A stretch of 64,000 nt of DNA from Oscarella lobularis (lineage: Eukaryota; Porifera; Homoscleromorpha; Homosclerophorida; Oscarellidae). Positions 1 to 10,181 of this stretch are shown piece after piece. A model generated the notes under the pieces. That model was not told where the DNA came from. It did no database searches and was given only the letters and a program-made list of their open reading frames with translations. The position numbers and the translations under genes were made by a program. Location: positions 930,001-994,000 of the forward strand of contig NC_089193.1 in assembly GCF_947507565.1 (NCBI RefSeq), written 5' to 3'. Position 1 is the first letter of the stretch. Every line of letters starts with the position of its first letter.

Positions 1-315
1 GGTTATCGCAATTGCAACGCGGCGATAAGATTCCAGTTGTACGATTGCCGACAGCACGTAGCGGGCACTGCGTGACCCACGGGCAACCGCTTCCGGGAAA
101 AGATGACGACAAAGGATACTCTTCAAAAGGAAGATCGAGGCAAGTTGGATACGAAGCGATGACGGGCGATCGTCGTGCCAAAAGAAAAACGAGAAGAAGC
201 CATGGAAAAGCAGTCATCTGATTGCGTTGCCTTGGGCTTGTGTCGGCTTGAGGGACAATTAAAGGACACGACAGGGACGGCCGACGTTAGGCTAGCGTGC
301 GCTCGCCCGTTTCGA
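1..315. other. 5' flank of beta-galactosidase gene A
   Basis: No gene is recognised here. An open frame continues upstream of the chosen start at 316, but the residues before it do not resemble a signal peptide or GH35 sequence. I treat this stretch as promoter and 5'UTR. No TATA box was seen. Confidence 0.4.
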
Positions 316-3051
316 ATGTTCCAAATCGCTCTTCTGTTGGCGCTCGTTGGCCTCGCCGCGGCCGCCGACCGTTCGTTCACGATCGATTACAAGAACGATT
401 GCTTTCTCAAGGACGGGAAACCGTTTCGCTACATATCGGGAGGCATACATTACTTTCGCGTCCCTCGACCGTACTGGCAAGACCGATTGAAGAAGATTCG
501 AGCTGCCGGCTTGAATGCAGTTCAAACGTGCGTGCCAGCAAAGGCCTTGGTATGCGAAAAAACCCCGAACCTTTCAGGTACGTAGCGTGGAATGTCCACG
601 AACCGGTCCAAGGCCAATTCAACTTCGAAGGAGACGCCGACTTGGCAGCATTCTTAAAAGCTGCTCAAGACGCCGATCTTTTAGTCATTCTTAGAGCCGG
701 TATTTAGATAAATACTATAGTTTGATCACGTGGTCGATAGGAGATATGCCTAGGTCCGTACATTTGCGCTGAATGGGAGTCTGTGAGTGCAAATCGACGA
801 TTCCTAATTTTTCAGTCAGCGTTATCGTACATTCAGGGTGGATTTCCTGGCTGGTTGTCGAAGGATCCTTCCATTCGATTCCGATCGTCCGATCCAAGTC
901 TCTAACGCGAGGTCGTTTAGTGATTGGCTGATAAACGTTCTTTCTCCTTAGAATATCTCGGTCCAGTTGACTCCTACATGGCTAAGCTGCTACCCATAGT
1001 CAAACCACTTCTTTACGAAAACGGCGGTCCTGTTATTAGCGTTCAGGTAGAGAGAAAGCTGGACCCGGCACAGGGATTCTACAGCTCCAATACTTATGTA
1101 CATATCTGTAGGTTGAAAACGAGTATGGGAGTTTTCCAGCCTGTGACAAAGAGTACCTGCAGCATCTTGAAGATCTCTTTCGAAAATATCTCGGACCAAG
1201 CGTCGTTTTGTTTACAACGGACGGCGACTCGATTTCCTTATTGAAATGCGGAACATTGCCGTCATTGTACTCCACTGTTGACTTCGGACCCGGTTCGTAT
1301 TAGCGAAAGGATGCGGTTAGTGATCCTATTTCTCCTTGTATCTAGGTGGTGATCCCATGTCTCATTTTCTCTCCATGAGGGCCTATGAACCTCACGGGCC
1401 ACTCGTGAGAATTAGCCGAATCTATTTATGTAAATACTCTCAATAAATTTTCTTTCTAGGTTAATTCTGAGTATTACGCGGGATGGCTGGATCATTGGGG
1501 TGGTCACCACGCCCACGTAGATGCCTCTACTGTAGCGCAGTATCTCGACGAAATTCTCAAGCTCAACGCATCTGTGAACATGTAAGCAACAATTTACTCA
1601 CAAGTCGGCGTTCTTTTGAAATTGAAAAAGGTACATGTTCGAAGGGGGGACCAACTTCGGGTTCATGAACGGTATGCTTTTGGGCAAATCAGTTGGGGCC
1701 CTAGAGAGCTTTGTTTTCTAGGCGCTACAGCAAGTTCTGACGTAACTAGTTACGATTACGATGCTCCTTTGACTGAGGCAGGCAACATAACACCAAAATA
1801 TCAACAGATTCGGGAAGTTGTGGGAAAGGTGTGGCAGTTTTTCTTCTGCTACTCACTGGTTCATCTCTCTTACAATGTAGTATAATGGGCCACTGTCTCC
1901 ACTGATTCCTTCTTCCGCTCCTGTATATGATCCTTTCGATATTATGCTCACACAGGTAAATAATTAGTACTATGCCTTTAGAACACGTTCTTGATCTATT
2001 CTTTTTTGAAGTCTGCTTACATTTTGGATGCCCTGTCTGTTCTTGCACCATCCGGTCCCACTAATTCGACGTATCCGCTTCGAATGGAACAGCTGAATCA
2101 GGTCAGTGAACCAATTGTACATCTACGTAGCACTGACATCGTCTCTAATCCCAGAGCTATGGCTTCGTGTTGTATCGAGGTGTGACCCACGAATCGCTAC
2201 TGCGAGACAAAAAAGTCGGTGACGAGATCGTCGTTCAGTTGACGTACCTGAAAGACCGAGCCACGGTCTTGTTGCACAGAGTGAGATTGAATCTTCTTGA
2301 TGTCGACTATGTTTCGAACCTTTCTTTTTCCTTATTATTATTGTCTTAGGAAAATATTGTTACCGTTCAAGGCTCGATTGACAAAACTGTTTCGTTTGAT
2401 GTGTACTTTGGTCACAAGACGCTCGACTTCCTGGTTGAAAATACGGGCAGGATCAATTATGGGTCTCGTGTCGGCGATCCCAAGGCAGGACACCTGCTAT
2501 TCAATCTATGGTGCAATTTTGACGTTTCACCTAATGCAGGGTATAGTTGGCAACGTCACGTACGAAATGAGGACGATGACGAACTGGCAAATGTGGTCAA
2601 TACCATTAAATAACGTCACTGGAATACCGTTTCAAAATCTCACGGCGTACGTCTTCATGACTTGATGGCATCGTCGTATTCTCGTTCTCCTTTAGTCCTA
2701 CAATGGAAGTGCCGTCGTTCTTTCGCGGCACGTTTCAACTACCTGCAAACGTGCCTCCTCCCGATACGTACCTGAAATTGGACGGTTGGAATAAGGTGAA
2801 TTGTTTTGCGGCACACAAAAAAATTGATTCTGATTATGTGAGTGCAGGGTCAAGCTTTCATCAACGGTTTCAACTTGGGAAGGTACTGGCCGGTAATGGG
2901 ACCCCAGGTGACACTGTACGTACCGGGAATTCATCTTTTACCTCATCCTCAGCAAAACGAGCTTATCCTTTTCGAATTGATTAAGTCTCCATGCGGTAGT
3001 GACTTGAATTCGTGCAAAGTCAGTTTCGTTGATCAGCCTATTCTTGGTTGA
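316..3051 (+). CDS. GH35 beta-galactosidase (GLB1-like), paralog A
   Basis: Predicted secreted or lysosomal exo-beta-galactosidase that removes terminal beta-linked galactose from glycans. There are 17 exons: 316-527, 578-699, 754-782, 837-897, 952-1046, 1112-1292, 1346-1404, 1460-1581, 1631-1671, 1722-1828, 1881-1955, 2012-2101, 2155-2280, 2350-2484, 2540-2646, 2696-2795 and 2848-3051. They total 1866 nt, or 621 aa, close to animal GLB1. The start gives a hydrophobic signal peptide followed by [12 protein letters not shown]35 motifs seen are [28 protein letters not shown] (acid/base Glu, about residue 177) and [15 protein letters not shown] (nucleophile Glu, about residue 257). Intron 14 uses a GC donor (AAG|GCAGGA). 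A TAA at 903 falls inside intron 4, whose donor is at 898, so it is not a lesion. The start and all splice sites match gene B downstream. Confidence 0.93.
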
Positions 3052-3869
3052 TTGGGTGTGAGTGTGAACGCGTTCCAAATCCACTAGCTAGGCGCGTAAA
3101 TTTTCAGTCTGCAACTCTGTAGTTTATAGCCTCAATAAAAATGATTGCCAAGATAATCTAATTAAAACCGCTGACTATTGCTTAGGGTTTGGTAAGTACG
3201 TCTTATACTGTATATACAAGGCAGTGGAGAGAGGGCTTTCTAGGGTGGTTAAGCTCCACACTTGACATACCTCCAGATGCACCTTCAATTGGGGCTCCCT
3301 TGGCTTCTCCATTCACACACGAGCAAGAAACGCTCCGCTTGAATTCTGAAACTCCAACTGGGTACAGTTAGGTGATTTTATGCAGTATGGCATCTCATCA
3401 AACGACGACGTACTTATTTATAAGGAATTCTTGACTTGACGTCATTCAGACTGCGAGAAAATTCATTAGAAAACACTAATGCCTTTTCGCTCTGAATGTA
3501 TCTTTTCGAAAAATAACAGTTATAAAATAAATACAGTCTCTTTCTGATCTCTTCTTTGGCATAAGGGAATCAATAATTGATTTGATTATCGTTGTCAACG
3601 TCACATAAAACGTTCGTAATCCACTGCTTTAGAATCACAGTGCATGATGGTGCAAAGAAGACGTTCTCACTTTCCTACAAAAGGGAGATAAACAGAAAAA
3701 GACTTGCAGGACGAGCAGGTGCAAACCAGTTTGCGTCGAGATCGAATAATTATGTCCAGAGTCACTAATCGTACGCGGAAAGTTGCGCGAAAGAAGCGGT
3801 GACCGTGTGACGTGAAAACTTGCGGAATTCATTCTCGTGTTTTAGCGTGCGCGAGTCTTCAGATCGTCA
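3052..3869. other. Intergenic spacer between the two GH35 genes
   Basis: Contains the gene A 3'UTR with a polyadenylation signal near 3134 and the promoter side of gene B. No coding motifs were recognised. Confidence 0.5.
3134..3139 (+). promoter_or_regulatory. Polyadenylation signal AATAAA
   Basis: AATAAA lies 83 bp after the stop codon of beta-galactosidase A, a normal distance for an animal 3' end. Confidence 0.6.
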
Positions 3870-6654
3870 ATGTTTCGATTCGCTCTTCTATCGGCGTTCG
3901 TCGCTCTCGCCGCCGCCGCCAATCGTTCATTCACGATTGACTACACAAACGATTGCTTTCTAAAGGACGGAAAGCCGTTTCGCTACATATCGGGAGGCAT
4001 GCATTACTTTCGCGTCCCGCAACCCTACTGGCAAGACAGATTGAAGAAGATTCGAGCTGCAGGCTTGAATGCTGTTCAAACGTGAGTGCTTATAGAGAAA
4101 TCTCAACTTTGAGTAGGCTTTACATGCAGATACGTGGCGTGGAACGTCCACGAACCGGTTCAAGGCCAATTCAACTTTAAAGGAAACGCTGATTTAGCAG
4201 CCTTCATAAAAGCTGCTCAGGATGCCGATCTTCTAGTCATTCTCAGAGCCGGTTTGTTGTACATCGAGATCACGTGATAAGATTAATTGAGATGAGCTTA
4301 TTAGGCCCATACATATGCGCCGAATGGGAATCGGTAAGCGCAGCTGAAATATATATCTCGAAATACCTTTGTTGTCGTAACGTGCAGGGTGGATTTCCAG
4401 GCTGGTTGTCAAAGGACCCTACAATACGATTGAGATCGTCAGATCCAAGTCTCTTCATACGAACTGTCTTGACTGCTAATACCTATCTCTTTCATTAGGA
4501 TATCTCGGTCCAGTCGACTCCTACATGGCAAAGCTACTCCCTGTAGTCAAACCGCTTCTTTATGAAAATGGTGGTCCTGTTATTAGCGTTCAGGTCTCTA
4601 GGAAGAGACAGCCAAACCTTGTTCTACAGTGACGCTGACCCCCGTGTTCGTAGGTTGAAAACGAGTATGGGAGTTTTCCGGCCTGCGACAAAAATTACGT
4701 GCAGCATCTCGAAGATCTCTTTCGAAAATACCTTGGACCGAACGTCATTTTGTTTACAACGGACGGCGCTGCCGATTCCTATTTGAAATGCGGTGCATTT
4801 CCGTCACTGTATACTACGGTCGACTTTGGACCCGGTTCGTAAATCTACGTAGCAAAATGAGATGCGGAACTGATTCGATTCCTCCTCGTATCTAGGCGGT
4901 GATCCCATGTCTTCTTTTCGCGCCATGAGAGACTATCAGCCTCACGGACCTCTTGTGAGGATTAGACAAAGATTGATATAATTATTTGTTGGACGTATTC
5001 TGTCTAGGTTAATTCTGAGTTTTACACGGGATGGCTTGATCAGTGGGGCGGTCATCACGCCCACACGGATGGCGCTACTGTAGCGCAGTCTCTCGACAAA
5101 ATTCTGAAGCTCAACGCGTCTGTAAATATGTACGTCTGATAAGCTGAATCGATCTTTTATAGGCGCTCATTTTCTTTTTGTTTAATTAAATAGGTATATG
5201 TTTGAAGGTGGGACGAACTTCGGATTTATGAACGGTTTTAATTGCTTGAAATTTCATTCGCACCGTCTATTGTGCTCTGCTTGTGAATAGGAGCTCTAGG
5301 GAGTCCCGAAGTAACTAGCTACGATTACAATGCTCCTCTTACTGAGGCTGGCGATATGACGCCAAAGTATCAACAGATTCGGGATGTCGTGGGGAAGGTA
5401 AAGGCAACTTTTATATAGAAAACATTACTTTACTTCTGACTGTCGTAGTATAATGGGCCACTTCCTCCACCGATTCCCTCTTCCGCTATCGGCTATGATC
5501 CTATTGAAATAATGTTGACTCAGGTAATTGCTGCATATAACATGTCTGTGTAGGTGTTTCTAATTGATATACAGTCTGCTTATGTTTTGGATGCCTTGCC
5601 GGCTCTTGCGCCATCCGGTCCCACGAATTCGACATATCCACTTCGAATGGAACAGCTCAATCAGGTACATGGGTGCTCCCTTCCCCCACCCCCCTCCCCA
5701 TCAGTGTACGCGTCAAAACTACGGCAGTATCATCTCTAATGTTAGAACTACGGCTTTGTCTTGTATCGCGGTGGGACTAACGAATCGCCTCTGCACGACG
5801 ACAAAGTTGACGTCGACGAGATTGCCGTTCAAATTACGTACCTGAAAGACCGAGCCACGGTCTTGCTGGACAGAGTGAGATTGCATCTTCTCTATTTGAA
5901 CAAAAAGCTGACACGTTTCTCTGTTCGTAGAATAATATTGTTACCGTTCAAGGTTCGAGTGGAAAGCCAGCTTCGTTCAATGTGTCGTCCGGTCACAAGA
6001 CGCTGGACTTCTTGGTCGAAAATACGGGCAGGATTAACTATGGGGCTAATATCGGCGATCCTAAGGCAAGACACGTTCTAATTTATTTATTTATTTATTT
6101 ATAGCGAATTTTACCGGATATTGCAGGGTATCGTCGGTAACGTCACGTACAAAATGAAGACGATGACGAACTGGCAAATGTGGTCATTGCCATTGGATGA
6201 CGTCAATGGCGTACCGTTGAAAAATCTCACGGCGTACGTCTCATCTACGCAGGCAGCACGGCTTGACTGGTTTTACATGTCTTCTTTCTATTCAGACCTA
6301 CGATGGAGGTGCCGTCGTTTTTCTGTGCCACCTTTCAACTTCCCGCAAATATGTCTCCCACCGATACGTATCTGAAATTGGACGGTTGGAATAAGGTGAA
6401 TTGTTTCGCTTTACCTAGCATAAGAAAAATAATCCATTATGTGAGCGCAGGGTCAAGCGTTCATCAACGGTTTCAACTTGGGAAGGTACTGGCCGGTGAT
6501 GGGACCACAAGTGACACTGTACGTACCGGGAATTCATTTTCTACCTCATCCTCAGCAAAACAAGCTTATCCTCTTCGAATTGATTAAGTCTCCATGCGCT
6601 AGTGACTTGACTTCTTGCAAGATCAGTTTTGTTGATAAGCCTATTCTTGGCTGA
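3870..6654 (+). CDS. GH35 beta-galactosidase (GLB1-like), paralog B
   Basis: Tandem paralog of gene A with the same predicted activity. Its 17 exons are 3870-4081, 4130-4251, 4305-4333, 4388-4448, 4499-4593, 4654-4834, 4896-4954, 5008-5129, 5194-5234, 5291-5397, 5449-5523, 5575-5664, 5746-5874, 5931-6065, 6127-6233, 6296-6395 and 6451-6654. They total 1869 nt, or 622 aa. Every exon has the same length as in gene A except exon 13, which is one codon longer. The start gives a signal peptide ([17 protein letters not shown]). Catalytic motifs VENEYGS and [15 protein letters not shown] are intact. Intron 14 again has a GC donor (AAG|GCAAGA). Introns have diverged much more than exons, so purifying selection is likely and both copies look functional. 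Confidence 0.93.
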
Positions 6655-7499
6655 TTGCGTGTATGTGTGAAAACGTGTGCTTTGTTTTGTATGCCCAAGC
6701 TCAGCGCAATTCGCGCTCCTAGCTTCGTTATTACCCGTCAATTTTTCGAGTTGAAACCGCTGATAAACTTTTACAATGATCTCACTGCTTACAGTACTGC
6801 TTACTAGTACGCACGGTGCAACTGCCTCCGAGTCGTTTTCACTGTTCACTCAACTGAGGCAAAGGCAACCAGTTACGCAGTATATATACATTTGAGAAGG
6901 CTCTGACAGACTGTTGAATTCTGAAATTCTAATCAGATCACCTAGCCCGAAAGTTTTGCAACTGGCAGTCTGCCGCCCAGAAAGCCTAGCAAAATAATGC
7001 ATCAGTTACAGAGTTATTCTAAACAATCACTGTTCTTGAAACTCCATCTTTACCTAATGGCTGAGTGCGGCCAAATCCACGCAAATAACAGCAATGCTTC
7101 TCGACGTTCTACCTCCTGCCACCAGCATGCAAACGTCCACGAACACTCACGCAGCACTCGTCTAGACGCAAAGTAGTTGAGCGCTCAGCGCGTCGATCGC
7201 GGCGCTGAGCTATGATCGAGGTTAGGGGATCCAGCTTCTTTTTCGATAATCGACGGCCCTTCAGGGGGCCGCATAAGGCGATTAGCACTAAAGGTAATCT
7301 AACGAGCAGCCTACCTGCATCGTAGCACGTTTCTAACCGCCTGCAGTCACAAAAAGTGAAGGGACATTATCCGGGCGTTTCGTCACGAATGAATGACATC
7401 AGGGAACCCTGGCTATATACAGCAGAGATACAGTAACTCTGGCTAGAGTGCCGTGGCCGGCTACTGTAGACTCGTACGACATTTAGCCCTGCAATGTAG
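6655..7499. other. Intergenic region downstream of GH35 gene B
   Basis: No gene seen. There is a short GC-rich inverted repeat at about 7183-7210 (GCTCAGCGC and its complement around TCGATCG). Nothing else was recognised. Confidence 0.4.
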
Positions 7500-7661
7500 A
7501 TCGAAATAAAAATTGGCGGAGACAACGTCGACGCCAGGTCGGTGAAGATGTTGATCGACTACGTGTACACGGGAAAGGTCCCCGACGTCGAACGACTGTA
7601 CGCGAGCGCTCATTTCCTTCAGTTTGACGACGTCGTCTGAAAGTGCAGCAAGTACGTGTTG
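7500..7661 (+). pseudogene. BTB/POZ domain fragment
   Basis: Translation from 7500 gives IEIKIGGDNVDA followed by VKMLIDYVYTGKVPDVERL and then FLQFDDVV, ending in TGA at 7638. After the stop, KCSKYV continues the BTB pattern. The central part of the domain, between the first beta strand (GGDNVDA) and the helix before YVYTGKV, is missing. This is therefore a decayed fragment of a BTB (Kelch-like type) gene, not a working gene. No flanking BACK or Kelch sequence was found. Confidence 0.7.
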
Positions 7662-7854
7662 CGTTGAAAAACAAATCTGATTTTAGTGGGCCTTTTCAAT
7701 GATCCCAAATGCAAACACATGTGCTAGTTCAGACAAAAAAAAACACTCTATCAATCTCATCGACTAAATTTAAGCTATACGTATGGTTGAAGAGGAGTCT
7801 ACCGACTGTTACTATACCATACAGTATAATATACGGTACATATATTCCGTATAC

Positions 7855-9219
7855 TCATTCGAGGGAGACACGTCCGACTGGATCGAGCTCAGTAATCAAA
7901 TTACCAGTGCTACCATCTATAACCTTTCCAATGAAGGCAGCAAACGGATTGGATGAGAGAAAGACGGTTTTTTCTGAAGATTGGGCGATATCTATGGACA
8001 CCACATATTCTTGCAGATACCTATACCAAGCACAACCGCTGAGATTTTGGAAAATCTCCCATTTGAGCCCACAAACAGTTAACTCAAGGAGATGCTTCCT
8101 CTCCTCAGACTTCATCTCATTGAGCGGAAGTGAAAGATACTTCCAAATGTCAGATCCTATCTTCGACGAAATTTCCTCTTCACAGAATTTTAACGTGGCT
8201 TTTGGGTTCTCTATCGACACCATCAAAACGAGATGACATAGAAGAGCGGGGTTCGCGTCTGAAGCATCCGCGCACGTGTCGACATCAGTTATTGAAACAT
8301 TAGGATGCTTTTTCTGAACAAATTCCTTTGCTTTTTCAAAAGCCGTGTCTGATACCTAGAGAAGTGAAGAAAGTAAACATGAACCTTAATTTTATACAAT
8401 GTATTCAACCTGCGATGGAAGATTCAGGACGAGAGATATCACAGTGTGGCCGTTTGTAGGACACCTGACGAGGTTCAGCCAAGCCAGAGCCATGCATGAT
8501 CCTGTTGCGGCAAAATGGCAACGAGGAGTCGAAGGGTTGACAAAAAACGCATGAAAGACATCACGCATAAAGATAATCATGCGCTTATCCAAAGAAAACC
8601 CGTCAGGCGTTTTCCAAAAGAACCACTCCTGGATTTCATCCAGAAGAAAGAAGACGCGAGATTTTCCTCATCGTCCTACTTAGGAGTGCTTTGAATTGCC
8701 ATGGACCTTCATCTCTCCTTGGAAACGCTTTGCACGAGTCCGGAAACGACATACCCAACTCTTCTTCACACGCCGATTGAATGAGTCTAATCAAGGAGAG
8801 AAGGAAATCATACGGTGACGAAAGAGTCAAGTGGAGTTTGCAGTCTATGAAGATAATATTTGCCCCTTCTTTGCCGCTATCTCCAAATGATGAATTCTTT
8901 CGAATTAAAGCTGGGATAACGTCCCTCAGCCATGTAGTTTTACCTGCAGAGAATAAGAAAATCACTCCAACATGTGCTAATGGATGTCACTGACTGACGC
9001 TAACCGGTCTTAATGAGTCCATTAATGATTAGAGGTGAACGACCAGATTGAAATTGTGCCAAGTAATTGAGCCAATTCTCTGTCATTATTATGCCTTTGC
9101 CTTCATATACAAAGGTGTCTGAGGTGGACAGAGTAATGATGCTGATTGGATCTCCATTTTCGTTGGTTGCATGTGAAACCTCCGCTGAAGGATATCGCTC
9201 GGAAGAGTACTCAGATTCG
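7855..9219 (-). pseudogene. P-loop NTPase gene, apparently frameshifted
   Basis: Minus-strand gene with exons 9219-9005, 8943-8410 and 8355-7855 (stop). Splicing 9005 to 8943 builds a Walker A loop, GLIKTGKTTW. Strand-2-like IIFIDCKL and a Walker B region FFLLDEIQEWFFW follow. The exon ending at 8410 (AG|GTTGAA) joins VSDTAFEKAKEF. The C-terminal roughly 165 residues are helical with no recognised motif. The frame carrying Walker A stops just before Walker B. A +1 shift near 8665-8675 is needed, and no intron can provide it. This is either a pseudogene or a sequencing error. The first exon is not identified; a strong acceptor sits at 9220. The organisation resembles STAND/AAA-type ATPases, such as those found in Crinkler-like proteins, but family membership is uncertain. 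Confidence 0.55.
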
Positions 9220-10181
9220 CTATAGAAAAACAACGTAATAGATCATAGGCAGTTGCGAACACTTCCCAAGTAACGTTATCCTGATCTGTTATCAATATCT
9301 CCACGTGACTTACAAAAGTTACGTCCTAATTTCAGTTTTCTCTGTTTTCGCGAACGTTATATACTCTCTATCATTTACCTGCTGCCCAATTCATTCAGGG
9401 AAAAATTTCCCAGTTTACAGCAAGATATATAAGCCCCAATCCATGAGACCCGACAAGTCGCCGTTCACGCTTAGTTTCGACTCCGACTTTCGAGGCGCAT
9501 GAAAAAGGAAAAAGCTGGCGTTTGAGCGTAGCATGCAGTTTCCGGCTGTTGTTCATGAACGCTACTACTTAGATAGGTAGTGCTCTGAACTAAAATTAGT
9601 CTCGCGCGGCCAGCCCCTCCCCTTGCTTGATCATGCCACTTTTGGGAAAAAATTTACCGCGTGAAGCTATCCAAGATGGCGTCCCGACCGCGTGTAGTTG
9701 TACTTCAAGTTCAAGCCGTCTCTTCTTTTTGAGGCGTCGTGTTCTACTACAACGCTTCAAAAATAGAGAGACGGCTTTGAACTAAGCCAAGAATCAGACT
9801 AATTCTGTGGGGTCGCAGTGGATTGAGAGATCGCTTCATTTATGTAGACCATCGTACTTACCGTGACGCTATTTTTGACATTTCACTGAGACTGTACGAG
9901 CACTGTGAAGCAAGGATCCGTTGTGAGTGAAACGAGTGAAACGGGAGGTCGGGAGCCAACGGTCACGTGGCGAAAGCCCGAATACAGCCCACCAGCAAAG
10001 GGACACCAGAGCTATAGACAAATCTACAAATACAAATCTACGCTGCTCGATCCGCCGTGCATCGACCGTGGCGAAGGTAAAACAGTCGCATTAATTTTAA
10101 CCATATATGCTAAAACTGCGCAAACGTTTGGCCACGAAACAGTAAAGTGTAAAACACAAAAAGGAAATGAAAGAAAATATT
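9220..10181. other. Intergenic region with a foldback
   Basis: May contain the unidentified first exon of the P-loop NTPase gene. Holds the foldback at 9708-9783. An open frame at 9905-10288 has no recognisable domain and overlaps the kinase 3' end, so I do not call it a gene. Confidence 0.4.
9708..9783. repeat. 76-bp near-perfect foldback
   Basis: The left arm begins AGTTCAAGCCGTCTC and the right arm ends GAGACGGCTTTGAACT. Pairing continues inward through TTTTTGAGGCGTCGT versus AACGCTTCAAAAA, leaving almost no loop. Likely a small foldback transposon or MITE remnant. No target-site duplication was established. Confidence 0.65.

Noticed and set aside
903-905. In-frame TAA in beta-galactosidase A after DPSL
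   Set aside because: The donor is five bases earlier (CCAA|GTCTCT), in phase 1. The spliced product reads [11 protein letters not shown], matching GH35 proteins, and gene B splices the same way.
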